A DNA stretch of 35,771 bases from JBBSGD01 sp038254435 (GCA_038254435.1 JBBSGD010000019.1:1-35771), one strand, 5' to 3'; numbered from the stretch's first letter, positions 8,300-15,603 are shown. The notes: a model not told the origin generated them from the letters alone. Translations and numbers: made by a program.

Positions 8300-9498
8300 T
8301 TGCCGCCTGCTCCGGCGTCAACCAACGCGTGGGGCAGAGCCGCGTAGAAAGCGATCGATGCTACGAGGTCGTCGACGGGGCACTGGTCCAGGGCGGTGTG
8401 CGCCCATCTCTCCTCGCTGGGCCCGAAGCCGATCGTTGGGATCCCAAGCCGTCCGGCAGAGGCCACGCCGTTGGTGGAGAACGTCCACTTCCCGGTTGCC
8501 GGACGGTGGGCGAGCGCGGCCACGCCCGCGCTCACACCCGCACGCACGAGGGGATGATCGTCTTCCAGCACCCATGTCGGGTAGTACTTGTCGGCGGTGA
8601 GCGTCAGCCCGGTATACGAGGGCTCGGCGTACGTGAGGACATCGATGGCCGCCCCCGCCGCGGAGGGCAGCTCGCCGATCTCCTTCACCGCTCCGTCGCG
8701 CGTTTCGCCCGTCGTGAGCCTTCGATCGAGATAGATGCGGCAGCCGTCGGGGACCGCGTTGAGAGAGGCGGTGTCGCATTCGATCTTGGTCACTGCGACG
8801 GTGCCCTTGCCGAGGAAGTCGTCACGCGCCAGCCGTTCGTTCAAGGCGGTGACCTCCCCGACGATCGGCGCCATGGCCGCGACTGCGTTGGTGCCGCGCT
8901 CGGGTGCGCTTGCGTGAGAGGACACACCGCTCGTCTCAATCTTCATCTCCATGCGTCCGCGGTGTCCCCTGTGCACGGCAAGGCCGGTGCACTCGCCGAG
9001 GCACACTGCATCAACGCCCGGCACAACCTCGGTGAGAACGTAGCCGAGCGCAAGGCCGTCGCAATCCTCCTCCATCACCGTTCCCACCATGTAGCAGGTG
9101 ACGTCCGATCCATCGAGGCCACGCCGGGCCATGAGTGCGCCCGCGTAGACTTGGGCTGCAACGGCTCCCTTGTTGTCGGACGCGCCACGACCGAAGACGA
9201 TGCCGTCCTGCAGCTTGCCGGCGTAGGGATCGTGCCGCCACGACGCGGGATTACCTGCCCCCACGGTGTCCATGTGCGCGTCGAACACGAGCTTGGTGGC
9301 GCCGGTGCCGATCCTGCCCACGACGTTGCCCATCGGATCGGTGCCCGCCTCGTCGTAGCCGAGCCGCGACATCTCTTCGACAATGCGCCCGGCTACCTCC
9401 TTCTCGCCGCCCGACGGAGACGGGATTGCCACGATGTCGCGCAAGAAGCGCGTCACCTCGTCGCGGTAGCCTTCGGCCTGCTCGTAGTAGCTCGTCAA
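8296..9498 (-). CDS. ygeY: YgeY-type M20 peptidase/deacylase
   Basis: Zinc-dependent M20 family amidohydrolase. The metal site is visible as DAHMDTVG, the dinuclear Asp in GRGASDNKGAVA, and EEDCDG, and later HASAPERG, DRRLTTGET and KWTFSTNGV match YgeY closely. The start is the TTG overlapping the stop of the LLM gene (TTGA); it has a textbook GGAGG six bases upstream and gives 400 residues against about 403 in E. coli. The N-terminus YYEQAEGYRDEVTRFLRDIVAIPS aligns end to end with YgeY. In the purine pathway it is thought to cleave a ureido or amide group of a ring-opened intermediate on the way to 2,3-diaminopropionate. Plain peptidase annotation would be misleading here. Confidence 0.9.
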   Translation of the reverse strand: MTSYYEQAEGYRDEVTRFLRDIVAIPSPSGGEKEVAGRIVEEMSRLGYDEAGTDPMGNVVGRIGTGATKLVFDAHMDTVGAGNPASWRHDPYAGKLQDGIVFGRGASDNKGAVAAQVYAGALMARRGLDGSDVTCYMVGTVMEEDCDGLALGYVLTEVVPGVDAVCLGECTGLAVHRGHRGRMEMKIETSGVSSHASAPERGTNAVAAMAPIVGEVTALNERLARDDFLGKGTVAVTKIECDTASLNAVPDGCRIYLDRRLTTGETRDGAVKEIGELPSAAGAAIDVLTYAEPSYTGLTLTADKYYPTWVLEDDHPLVRAGVSAGVAALAHRPATGKWTFSTNGVASAGRLGIPTIGFGPSEERWAHTALDQCPVDDLVASIAFYAALPHALVDAGAGGK

Positions 9499-10538
9499 GT
9501 CGATCCTCCGCCGATCGCGGGCTCCGGCACCGGGGCGCCGTGCGCCGAAAACGCGTCGATCATCGCGGCCACGTCGTCGCCCAGCGGATAGAGAACGGGG
9601 CACGTGGCTCCGTGCGCCAGGTACTCGTCCACCTTGCCCCGGCACTCTTGGGGAGTACCCGATGCGCTCACCATCTGCACCACCTCATCGGGAACGAGCT
9701 CCGCCGCCCGCTCGATGTCCGCGGCGCTTGCCGGCCAGGACACGACGGAGTTGATCTCTTCGATGATCGACTCGTCGACGCCCGACGCTTTCATTATGTG
9801 CGGCTGCTGGCCAAGGTACTGCGTCAGGAGAAGTCGGGCCGCGTCCAGCGCCTTGGTGTGGTCGTCATCGAGCGAGCACACGACGAGCTGCGGCCGGTCG
9901 ATGTCTTTGAGATCCCTGCTCGCGGCGGCGGCGCCCGCCGCGATGTGCTCCATGGCCGAGTCGCTGTACGCAGGCGACACCATGTAGTTGAGCAGCACCC
10001 CGTCTGCCACGCGGCCCGCGAGCTCGAGCATCTTGGGCCCGGTCGCTCCGACGTAGATGGGAATCGCGCGCGGGGACGAGTCACCGTGCACGACGTCGAT
10101 CCGCACGCCGTCGAGATGAACGAAGTCGCCCTCGTAGGTCACCTCTTCGAGAGTGAACAGCGCCCTTACGGCCTCGATGGTCTCGCGCATGCACTGGAGC
10201 GGCTTGCGGCGCTCGATACCGACCTTGCGCGCCAGAGGATCCCACCATGCCCCCAGCCCGAGGATCACGCGTCCCGGCGCGAGATCGTCGAGCGTGACGA
10301 ACGTCGCAGCCAGAAGCGCCGCGTTGCGCGTCCAGGTGTTGACTACCCCCGAGCCGATCTTGATGCGCTCGGTAGTCGCGGCAAAGGCCGACATCGGGAC
10401 GGTTGCCTCTCGCACGAGTCTTGATTCCGCCTGCCACACGGCCTCGAAGCCGGCCGACTCTGCGAGCGCCGCATAGCGCATTCCGTCGCGCAGAGGGTGC
10501 TTGTCTTGCAGGTAGAGGGCGACCCTGTCCATGAGCAC
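9495..10538 (-). CDS. LLM-class (F420-dependent type) oxidoreductase
   Basis: Luciferase-like monooxygenase fold, 347 residues, closest in pattern to the 5,10-methylenetetrahydromethanopterin reductase-like, F420-using branch: IKIGSGVVNTWTRNAALLAATFVTLDDLAPGRVILGLGAWW, PIYVGATGPKMLELAGRVADGVLLNYMVSP and a C-terminal segment that sets aside a cofactor phosphate site. First gene of the operon; its stop overlaps the ygeY start, so it is almost certainly co-translated with the purine genes. LLM genes are not part of the E. coli cluster. I infer a redox step on a purine-derived ring, but the substrate is unknown. The GTG at 10538 has AAAGG nine bases upstream; an ATG two codons later (10532) is equally possible. 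Confidence 0.82.
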   Translation of the reverse strand: MLMDRVALYLQDKHPLRDGMRYAALAESAGFEAVWQAESRLVREATVPMSAFAATTERIKIGSGVVNTWTRNAALLAATFVTLDDLAPGRVILGLGAWWDPLARKVGIERRKPLQCMRETIEAVRALFTLEEVTYEGDFVHLDGVRIDVVHGDSSPRAIPIYVGATGPKMLELAGRVADGVLLNYMVSPAYSDSAMEHIAAGAAAASRDLKDIDRPQLVVCSLDDDHTKALDAARLLLTQYLGQQPHIMKASGVDESIIEEINSVVSWPASAADIERAAELVPDEVVQMVSASGTPQECRGKVDEYLAHGATCPVLYPLGDDVAAMIDAFSAHGAPVPEPAIGGGST

Positions 10539-10559
10539 ATCTTGGTGCCTTTGCCCGCG

Positions 10560-10573
10560 GCGCGCCAGCGCGC
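10560..10573. promoter_or_regulatory. Inverted repeat in the divergent promoter region of the purine operon
   Basis: GCGCGC-CA-GCGCGC, a perfect inverted repeat 22 bases upstream of the LLM start and 73 upstream of the divergent secreted-hydrolase gene. It could be an operator, but GC-only repeats arise easily in this base composition. Confidence 0.25.
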
Positions 10574-10596
10574 TCGGTCCCGGTGTGGGGCAGCGG

Positions 10597-10612
10597 AGTG
10601 GTCCGGCCCACT
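10597..10612. promoter_or_regulatory. Imperfect 16-bp palindrome, candidate operator
   Basis: AGTGGTCCGGCCCACT matches its own reverse complement at all but one symmetrical pair of positions. It lies midway in the 107-base divergent region between the LLM-ygeY-xdh-ssnA-ygeW operon and the plus-strand hydrolase gene, where a purine-operon regulator would be expected to bind. No regulator gene is visible in the window. Confidence 0.3.
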
Positions 10613-10645
10613 GACGCGCGCGGCATGGAGCCTCAGTCTGAGTAA

Positions 10646-12334
10646 ATGCCAGTCCTCAAGGCGCCCGCGTTCGTTCTCGTAGTGTGCACGCTGCTGGGGC
10701 TCCCGCAGGTCGCCGCCGCGCGGCCGGGAGTGGTATTGATTCCCCCCGTCGATGGGCCCATAGTGCGCCATTTCGATCCTCCTCAGGGCGCCTACGGGCC
10801 CGGGCATCGCGGGATCGACTACGCGGTCGAGGTTGGAACACCCGTGCGTGCGGCGGCCGCCGGCGTGGTCACCTTCGCCGGGCCCGTGGCGGGGCTGCGG
10901 GCGGTGACGGTGCAGCATGCCGGAGCCTTGAAGAGCACCTACTCGTCGCTGGGGGCCGTGCTCGTCCGCAGGGGCCAGGAGGTCGAGCCCGGAACGATAG
11001 TAGGACGCGCGCTAAGCCCCCACCCGGACGCCGAGCCGGGACTGCATTTCGGAGTCAAGCTCAATGAGCGCTATGTCGACCCCGAGGCTTACCTCGGCGC
11101 GGTCGACGTCGCAGACGCCATTCATCTAGCGCCCCTCGGCGAGCCGTCCGGGCGCGATGACCTCGCGCGTCCGTGCCGGCCGGTTGCTCCCGTCGCGCGG
11201 GCGCGGCGCCCCCCCAACGACAACATCGCGGTTGCCGTCGCGGGGATCGGGAGCCGCACGAAGAACGGTCTGTCTGCAGAGATCTACGAGGCGGGGCCCG
11301 ACCTTCTCGGGTATCCCCTCGCAGATGTGTACTGGTACTCGTACGCGGGCCCCGATGGACGCCACCTCCATCGGCCCTACGGTCCCACCGCAACCTTCGG
11401 CGACATCCGCAAGGCTGCGGCCCGCCTCGGGGATCTGCTGCGCCGGATCCATCGCCGGCATCCCCACCGGGACGTCGATCTGATCGCCCATTCGCAGGGC
11501 GGGATAGTCGCCCGCTACTACCTTGAATCGCGGGCGCGACCCTGGGCCCGTTCGATGCCGCGCGTCGACCACCTCGTGACGTTCGCAAGCCCACACTCCG
11601 GTGCGCCGCTCGCGGCCCTCGTTCCCGAGCTCGCGCGCACCGACACGGGGCTCTCGCTCCTCGCTCACCTGTCGCGAGCCGCCCGCCTGGGAAGCCCCAT
11701 TCCCGATCCGCTGTCGCGCGCCGTGGCTCAGCTCGCTCCGGGCTCCTTGTTGCTGAGACGCCTGGCGCGCCGGGATGTGGTGTTCGGAACGAGGGTGCTT
11801 GCGCTCGGTATGCCTACCGACCTGGTTGTGCCGGCCGACTCGGCTCGGTATCCAGACAAGGAGAGCCGGACCCTGCCGCCCGTCATGGGATGGGCTCACG
11901 ACGCCATCGTGCACGATGCCGCAGCGCGCGGCCTCGCCTATGCGTTCCTTCGCGACGCCCCCCTTGACTGTCCGGACGGCTGGGATCGCTATGGGCCTGC
12001 CGTTGGGTCGGGGATCTCGTGGTTCGAGAGCAAGGGCGGAGCCCTCTACCGGGGGGCCGAGCGTACGGCCGACGCCCTGCGCTTCCTGGGCCGGCTCGGC
12101 GCGACGGTGTCGCAGCCGGGTAAGGCGGTTCTGGCCGGAGCGCGTTTAGGCGTGAGGGGGCTTATGACCGGGCTGCGCGGCGTCATAAGGGCCGAGGGAT
12201 GGGTCGGGGGCCGCGTGGTCGATGCGGCACGTTGGACGGGGGGCAGGGCCGCGGCAGGAGCGTCGGCCCTGTGGCGCGGAGCGGGCGCGGCGGCCGGCTG
12301 GGTGGGCTCGGGCCTCACTCAGCTATGGCCGTAG
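10646..12334 (+). CDS. Secreted fusion: degenerate M23 (LytM-like) domain plus alpha/beta-hydrolase (lipase-like)
   Basis: A 562-residue protein. Residues 1-25 form a signal peptide ending AAA. Residues about 33-150 are an M23/LytM fold: zinc ligands His54 and Asp58 (GHRGID) and His134 (GLHFG) are kept. The two catalytic histidines are not: the usual YAHL is YSSL (Ser101) and the usual HLHF is GLHF (Gly132). Residues about 192-430 are an alpha/beta hydrolase of the PGAP1/lipase kind: nucleophile Ser283 in AHSQGG, candidate acid Asp392 in PTDLVVP, candidate histidine His418 in GWAHDAIVHD. The C-terminal 100 residues are Gly/Ala/Arg-rich and end in a small helix. It may anchor to or sense peptidoglycan while acting on an ester substrate outside the cell. 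Both domains are clear; the biological role is unknown. Confidence 0.75.
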   Translation: MPVLKAPAFVLVVCTLLGLPQVAAARPGVVLIPPVDGPIVRHFDPPQGAYGPGHRGIDYAVEVGTPVRAAAAGVVTFAGPVAGLRAVTVQHAGALKSTYSSLGAVLVRRGQEVEPGTIVGRALSPHPDAEPGLHFGVKLNERYVDPEAYLGAVDVADAIHLAPLGEPSGRDDLARPCRPVAPVARARRPPNDNIAVAVAGIGSRTKNGLSAEIYEAGPDLLGYPLADVYWYSYAGPDGRHLHRPYGPTATFGDIRKAAARLGDLLRRIHRRHPHRDVDLIAHSQGGIVARYYLESRARPWARSMPRVDHLVTFASPHSGAPLAALVPELARTDTGLSLLAHLSRAARLGSPIPDPLSRAVAQLAPGSLLLRRLARRDVVFGTRVLALGMPTDLVVPADSARYPDKESRTLPPVMGWAHDAIVHDAAARGLAYAFLRDAPLDCPDGWDRYGPAVGSGISWFESKGGALYRGAERTADALRFLGRLGATVSQPGKAVLAGARLGVRGLMTGLRGVIRAEGWVGGRVVDAARWTGGRAAAGASALWRGAGAAAGWVGSGLTQLWP

Positions 12335-12353
12335 GACGATCTGCGCCCATAAG

Positions 12354-12398
12354 GAAGCCCCCTCCGGGGGGTGGGATCGGAGGGGGCTTCGCTTTTTT
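12354..12398 (+). terminator. Strong intrinsic terminator
   Basis: A perfect 12-base stem (GAAGCCCCCTCC at 12354-12365 with GGAGGGGGCTTC at 12379-12390), a 13-base G-rich loop and a run of six T after GC. It lies 19 bases after the stop of the M23/lipase gene and ends that transcript. Confidence 0.93.
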
Positions 12399-12404
12399 AG
12401 GGAA

Positions 12405-12443
12405 CTTTCTCCGCCGGGGGGGTGGGCGGATCGGCGGAGAAAG
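12405..12443 (+). repeat. Second perfect 12-bp stem-loop with G-rich loop
   Basis: CTTTCTCCGCCG (12405-12416) pairs perfectly with CGGCGGAGAAAG (12432-12443). The 15-base loop begins GGGGGGTGGG, the same ten bases that begin the loop of the terminator just upstream. There is no T-run after it. It may be a structured RNA element, a transcription pause, or part of a duplicated terminator. Confidence 0.55.
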
Positions 12444-12495
12444 CTCGATGGGGTGGTCTCGGTTGGGTGGGCACTGCTTTTGTCTATGAGATCGA

Positions 12496-12513
12496 TTGTG
12501 AACCGTTTCACAA
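12496..12513. promoter_or_regulatory. Perfect palindromic operator, Rex-like or CRP-like
   Basis: TTGTGAA-CCGT-TTCACAA. The arms fit the Rex (NADH/NAD redox sensor) operator pattern TTGTGAAnnnnTTCACAA and also contain the CRP/FNR pattern TGTGA-N6-TCACA. It lies 97 bases upstream of the metalloprotease start and about 85 bases upstream of that gene's -10 box. Sequence alone cannot choose between the two regulators. Confidence 0.6.
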
Positions 12514-12597
12514 AGTTGTGCAAGGGGAACTGGCACGGAGAAAGTGGGCACCTTTTGTGGCCGACGCACAAACCGAGCAGCATCCGGCTCCCACCCC

Positions 12598-12603
12598 TAG
12601 GAT
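12598..12603 (+). promoter_or_regulatory. -10 box of a leaderless promoter (metalloprotease)
   Basis: TAGGAT followed by six bases and the GTG start, so transcription would begin at the start codon. No convincing -35 and no Shine-Dalgarno are seen. Confidence 0.6.
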
Positions 12604-12609
12604 TGATTC

Positions 12610-13182
12610 GTGCAGCCAAATCGCCTCCCCGTAGACGTCCCCGGCCTCGAGGGGGAGTTCCGCCGGGTCGAGGTGCGCCGGAGCGCCCGGCGCCGCAAGA
12701 CGGTGGCAGCCGAGATCGTCGACGGGGCCCTCGTGGTGTCCGTGCCGGCACGCATGTCGCGCGCGGAGGAGCAGGAGTGGGTCACGACAATGGCTCGCCG
12801 CGTGGCGCAGCGGCGACGGCGCGACCGCCTCAACTCCGACGGCGATCTCGTGCGCAAGGCCCGGGTAATGAGCGACCGCTATCTCGACGGGGTTCGCTGC
12901 AACGACATTGCCTGGACCGGCGTGCAGAGGTCACGCTGGGGCTCTTGTGACACCCAGGCGCGTTCGATCCGGCTGTCGCTTACGCTCGCCTCTTACCCGT
13001 CCTGGGTACGCGACTACGTGATCGTGCACGAGCTGGCCCACCTGCGCGAGGCAGGCCACTCCGAAGCCTTCTGGCGCCTCGTCAATCGTTACCCGCTGAC
13101 CGAAAGGGCGCGCGGCTTCCTCATAGCGAAGTCACACGACCCGGGCGAGGACTCAGGCGAGGGCCGATGGGAGTGCGGTTGA
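12610..13182 (+). CDS. YgjP-like (M48/WLM type) metal-dependent hydrolase
   Basis: A 190-residue protein of the YgjP/DUF45 zinc-metallopeptidase family. The motif HELAH (His140, Glu141, His144) with His150 in GHSEAFW gives the zinc site; RSRWGSCDT (108-116) is the second conserved motif of the family, and the N-terminal half is the usual beta-rich region with VRRSARRRKTV. Length is slightly shorter than E. coli YgjP. The GTG start follows a TAGGAT box by six bases, so the mRNA is probably leaderless. A Rex/CRP-like palindrome lies upstream. The physiological substrate of this family is not known. Confidence 0.85.
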   Translation: MQPNRLPVDVPGLEGEFRRVEVRRSARRRKTVAAEIVDGALVVSVPARMSRAEEQEWVTTMARRVAQRRRRDRLNSDGDLVRKARVMSDRYLDGVRCNDIAWTGVQRSRWGSCDTQARSIRLSLTLASYPSWVRDYVIVHELAHLREAGHSEAFWRLVNRYPLTERARGFLIAKSHDPGEDSGEGRWECG

Positions 13183-13204
13183 GCGAACGGACGGAACAAG
13201 CGGC

Positions 13205-13834
13205 TCACATGATCGCGGGGTGCCCGTGGCGTCCGGACCGGGCGCCCAAAAGCGTGTCCCTGCGCGTCTTGAACAGCAGGACCTCCTGCACCCCAGCACG
13301 CTCCAGCATGCCGACGGCAAGCGCGGCCCTTACCCCATAGCCGGCCGTCACCACGACGGGGCCTTTGCCGGCAAACTCGCCGGCCCGGTCCCAGAGCAAC
13401 TCGACGGGAACTCGCCGTGCCCCCCCTTGGTGGGAAGCGCCCGAGTCCCCGACATCGAGCAGCAAGCCCTCGGGCTGTTCCCCGGGGCGGACTACATCGG
13501 TCGAGGTGGGAGCGCCCCGTGCGCGCGCCCACCCGTTGATCCCGTCTGCGACGGTGCCGGCGACCTCGAAGCCCTTGCCACGCAGGGCGCCGGTGACGTT
13601 GCGCATGTCGATGTCGTCGCGCTCGAGTAGCACCAGGCCCAGGTGGAGCGGGAGGCAGTCGCGCGCCCTGCCGGCCATACCCGGGCCGAATTCATAGATG
13701 AGAGCGAGAGAGCCGGGGATGTGCACCTCGAGGTACGAGTCGAGAGGGCGAAGGTCGACGAAAACGGCGCCGGCATCCACGTGCGCGAGGGCGCGGGCGA
13801 AGTCGAGGCGCTTGATTGTCGTGATGGGAGGCAT
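13205..13834 (-). CDS. Tandem rhodanese-fold protein lacking both active-site cysteines
   Basis: A 209-residue protein made of two rhodanese folds, about 1-105 and 108-205. Domain 1 shows VFVDLRPLDSYLEVHIPGSL and ends DGINGW; domain 2 shows LLLDVGDS and VVVTAGYGVRAALAVGML. The sulfur-carrying Cys expected before GxR is Ala164 in domain 2, and the equivalent loop in domain 1 begins with Glu71. It cannot act as a normal sulfurtransferase; a binding or regulatory role is more likely. The ATG at 13834 is chosen because MPPITTIKRLDF is the usual kind of start; an upstream in-frame start at 13882 would overlap fxsA. It is divergent from fxsA. Confidence 0.72.
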   Translation of the reverse strand: MPPITTIKRLDFARALAHVDAGAVFVDLRPLDSYLEVHIPGSLALIYEFGPGMAGRARDCLPLHLGLVLLERDDIDMRNVTGALRGKGFEVAGTVADGINGWARARGAPTSTDVVRPGEQPEGLLLDVGDSGASHQGGARRVPVELLWDRAGEFAGKGPVVVTAGYGVRAALAVGMLERAGVQEVLLFKTRRDTLLGARSGRHGHPAIM

Positions 13835-13872
13835 TGTGGCTCCGTTTCTGCTTGCGGCGCGGAGGCTCGATA

Positions 13873-14382
13873 ATGTCCTCAATGATTGCAGCTTTGTTCC
13901 TGCTTCTGCTGGCGCTGCCCATCGTCGAGCTGTGGGTCATCGTCAAAGTCGCCGGCGCCTTCGGCGTCCTCAACACGTTGGTGGTGTTGTTCCTCGTTTC
14001 GGCCCTGGGCGCGTGGCTCCTCAAGCGTCAGGGAATGAGCACATGGAGGCGTCTGCGCCGCGCGCTCGAGTCCGGACGCATGCCGGCTGAGGAAGCCTCT
14101 GACGGCGCGCTGATTCTGCTCGGAGGAGCGTTCTTGCTGACGCCCGGGTTCGTGACTGATGCAGCCGGCCTGTTGCTCCTTTTCCCGCCGGCCCGCGCCG
14201 TGATGAAACGGACCTCACGCCGGTTCCTTGCGCGCTGGGTGAAGCGGCGCGCAGGATCGCAGAGGCCTGCTCGCATATACAGCACGCGCGTTGTGAACGA
14301 GCCGCCGCGCGATGGCCCCGGCGTCACTCGGCAGCCGGACGCTCTTCCCCCCCGGACGACTCACGAGTCGGACTCGCCCTGA
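13873..14382 (+). CDS. fxsA: FxsA family membrane protein
   Basis: A 169-residue integral membrane protein. In E. coli FxsA relieves exclusion of phage T7 by the F plasmid; its normal role is not settled. Three hydrophobic segments are visible: about 2-22, 24-46 and 75-103. The family motifs are LPIVELWVIVKVAG in the first part and GGAFLLTPGFVTDAAGLLLLFPPAR in the third. The C-terminal 55 residues are basic, then Pro-rich. The ATG at 13873 is preceded by GGAGG at an ideal distance, which decides the start. Its 3' end overlaps the convergent hypothetical gene by 59 bases. Confidence 0.88.
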   Translation: MSSMIAALFLLLLALPIVELWVIVKVAGAFGVLNTLVVLFLVSALGAWLLKRQGMSTWRRLRRALESGRMPAEEASDGALILLGGAFLLTPGFVTDAAGLLLLFPPARAVMKRTSRRFLARWVKRRAGSQRPARIYSTRVVNEPPRDGPGVTRQPDALPPRTTHESDSP

Positions 14383-14755
14383 GGTTGCGCGGGCGGTTCT
14401 CCGGATATGGCTTGACCGGCCCGACGCCGCCCTGCTCCGGATAGGCGCCTGCGGCGAAGTCCTCGGCGGTGCGCGGCCGCGAGCTCATGCGCAGCCTGGT
14501 CTTCTCGGGGTACTTGCCCACGTTGACGGCAACCCCCAGCGACTCCGCAACCTCCCGAGCTTCCTCGAGGGAGCGGTAGACCCAGCGATCCCACGCGCCG
14601 TCCCCGTCCACGAGCACCAGCTGCGCGTCGTTCATGCCGATGCGGATGACGATGGCTTCGGTGTCGCCGCTGGCGGCGCCGACGAACTCGAAGGGACCGC
14701 GTAGCCCGGCAGCGAGTCTCTCTTTCCTATTCTCGAACGGCCACGCGCGCGTCAT
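14324..14755 (-). CDS. Conserved hypothetical protein
   Basis: A 143-residue soluble protein I cannot assign to a named family. The first 90 residues look like a compact alpha/beta domain (EAIVIRIGMNDAQLVLVDGDGAWDRWVYRSLEEAREVAESLG), and the tail is Pro/Gly-rich and probably disordered. A GGGAGAAGG Shine-Dalgarno precedes the ATG, which together with the ordinary codon pattern supports a real gene. Its last 59 bases overlap the end of fxsA on the other strand, so the two genes are convergent. Confidence 0.68.
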   Translation of the reverse strand: MTRAWPFENRKERLAAGLRGPFEFVGAASGDTEAIVIRIGMNDAQLVLVDGDGAWDRWVYRSLEEAREVAESLGVAVNVGKYPEKTRLRMSSRPRTAEDFAAGAYPEQGGVGPVKPYPENRPRNLRASPTRESSGGEERPAAE

Positions 14756-14817
14756 GCTTGCCTTCTCCCTTCGGCCACCAGATGTGGACAGGATCTTGCC
14801 GCGCTCAACCTACCGCT

Positions 14818-15597
14818 CTAGATCACCAGCCCGCCGTCCACACATAGGACCTGTCCGGTGATGTAGTTGGACTCGTCGCTTGCGAGGAAGACGAACGCGG
14901 GCGCGATCTCCTCGGGAGATCCGTATCGTCCGAGCGCAAAACGGGCGAGCCGGCGCGTCGCTGCTTCTTCGTCCTGCAGAAGCGGTTCCGTCATCGCCGT
15001 GAGGGCGGCCGGGGCGATCGCGTTGACGTTTATCGACAGGGCGCCAAGCTCTTTTGCCCATGACTTGGTGAGCCCGACGATTCCCATCTTGGCCGCCGCG
15101 TAGTTCGACTGACCGGGGGCGCCCATCAGTCCTGAAGCAGAGGTCACGTTGATGATCTTGCGGTGCACCGCGTTGCCCGATTCCTTCTCCTTCTTGGCGA
15201 GCGGCCGCCACTGCCTTACGAGGGCTTGGCTGCAAGCCCACGTGCCCTTGAGGTGAACGCGGATGACTGCGTCGAAGTCATCCTCGGACATGTTGTGGAA
15301 CATACGATCGCGCAGGATCCCCGCGTTGTTGACAAGCACATCTACTCGTCCGAACGCGTCAAGCGCATCTGTCAGCAGGGACGCGGCGGCTTGCGTTGTG
15401 CCTATGGGCGCGGCGTTGTGGGCGGCCTCCCCTCCGTTCGAGCGGATGTCTTGCGCCACCTGTTCGGCGACGTCCTCGTCGACGTCGTTGACGAGGACTC
15501 GTGCGCCTTCGGCGGCAAAAGCCAGGGCGATCGCACGCCCGATGCCGCGCCCGGCCCCCGTAACGATGCACGACTTGGACTGCAGTCTGTTTGTCAT
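14818..15597 (-). CDS. Short-chain dehydrogenase/reductase (FabG-like)
   Basis: NAD(P)-dependent oxidoreductase of the classical SDR family, 259 residues. Cofactor motif TGAGRGIG is at 13-20, NNAG at 90-93, and the catalytic residues are Ser153, Tyr166 and Lys170 (YAAAK). The C-terminus ends with GQVLCVDGGLVI. It resembles 3-oxoacyl-ACP/CoA reductases; the long loop RPLAKKEKESGNAVHRK (131-147) before the catalytic strand is seen in some acyl-CoA-linked SDRs, so a 3-hydroxyacyl-CoA dehydrogenase is as likely as a fatty-acid synthesis FabG. A TACCAT box lies six bases before the ATG. Divergent from greA with 63 bases between them. Confidence 0.86.
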   Translation of the reverse strand: MTNRLQSKSCIVTGAGRGIGRAIALAFAAEGARVLVNDVDEDVAEQVAQDIRSNGGEAAHNAAPIGTTQAAASLLTDALDAFGRVDVLVNNAGILRDRMFHNMSEDDFDAVIRVHLKGTWACSQALVRQWRPLAKKEKESGNAVHRKIINVTSASGLMGAPGQSNYAAAKMGIVGLTKSWAKELGALSINVNAIAPAALTAMTEPLLQDEEAATRRLARFALGRYGSPEEIAPAFVFLASDESNYITGQVLCVDGGLVI

Positions 15598-15603
15598 GGG
15601 CGC

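Noticed and set aside
8329..9591. 420-codon plus-strand open frame opposite ygeY
   Set aside because: Shadow of ygeY, with no motifs of its own.
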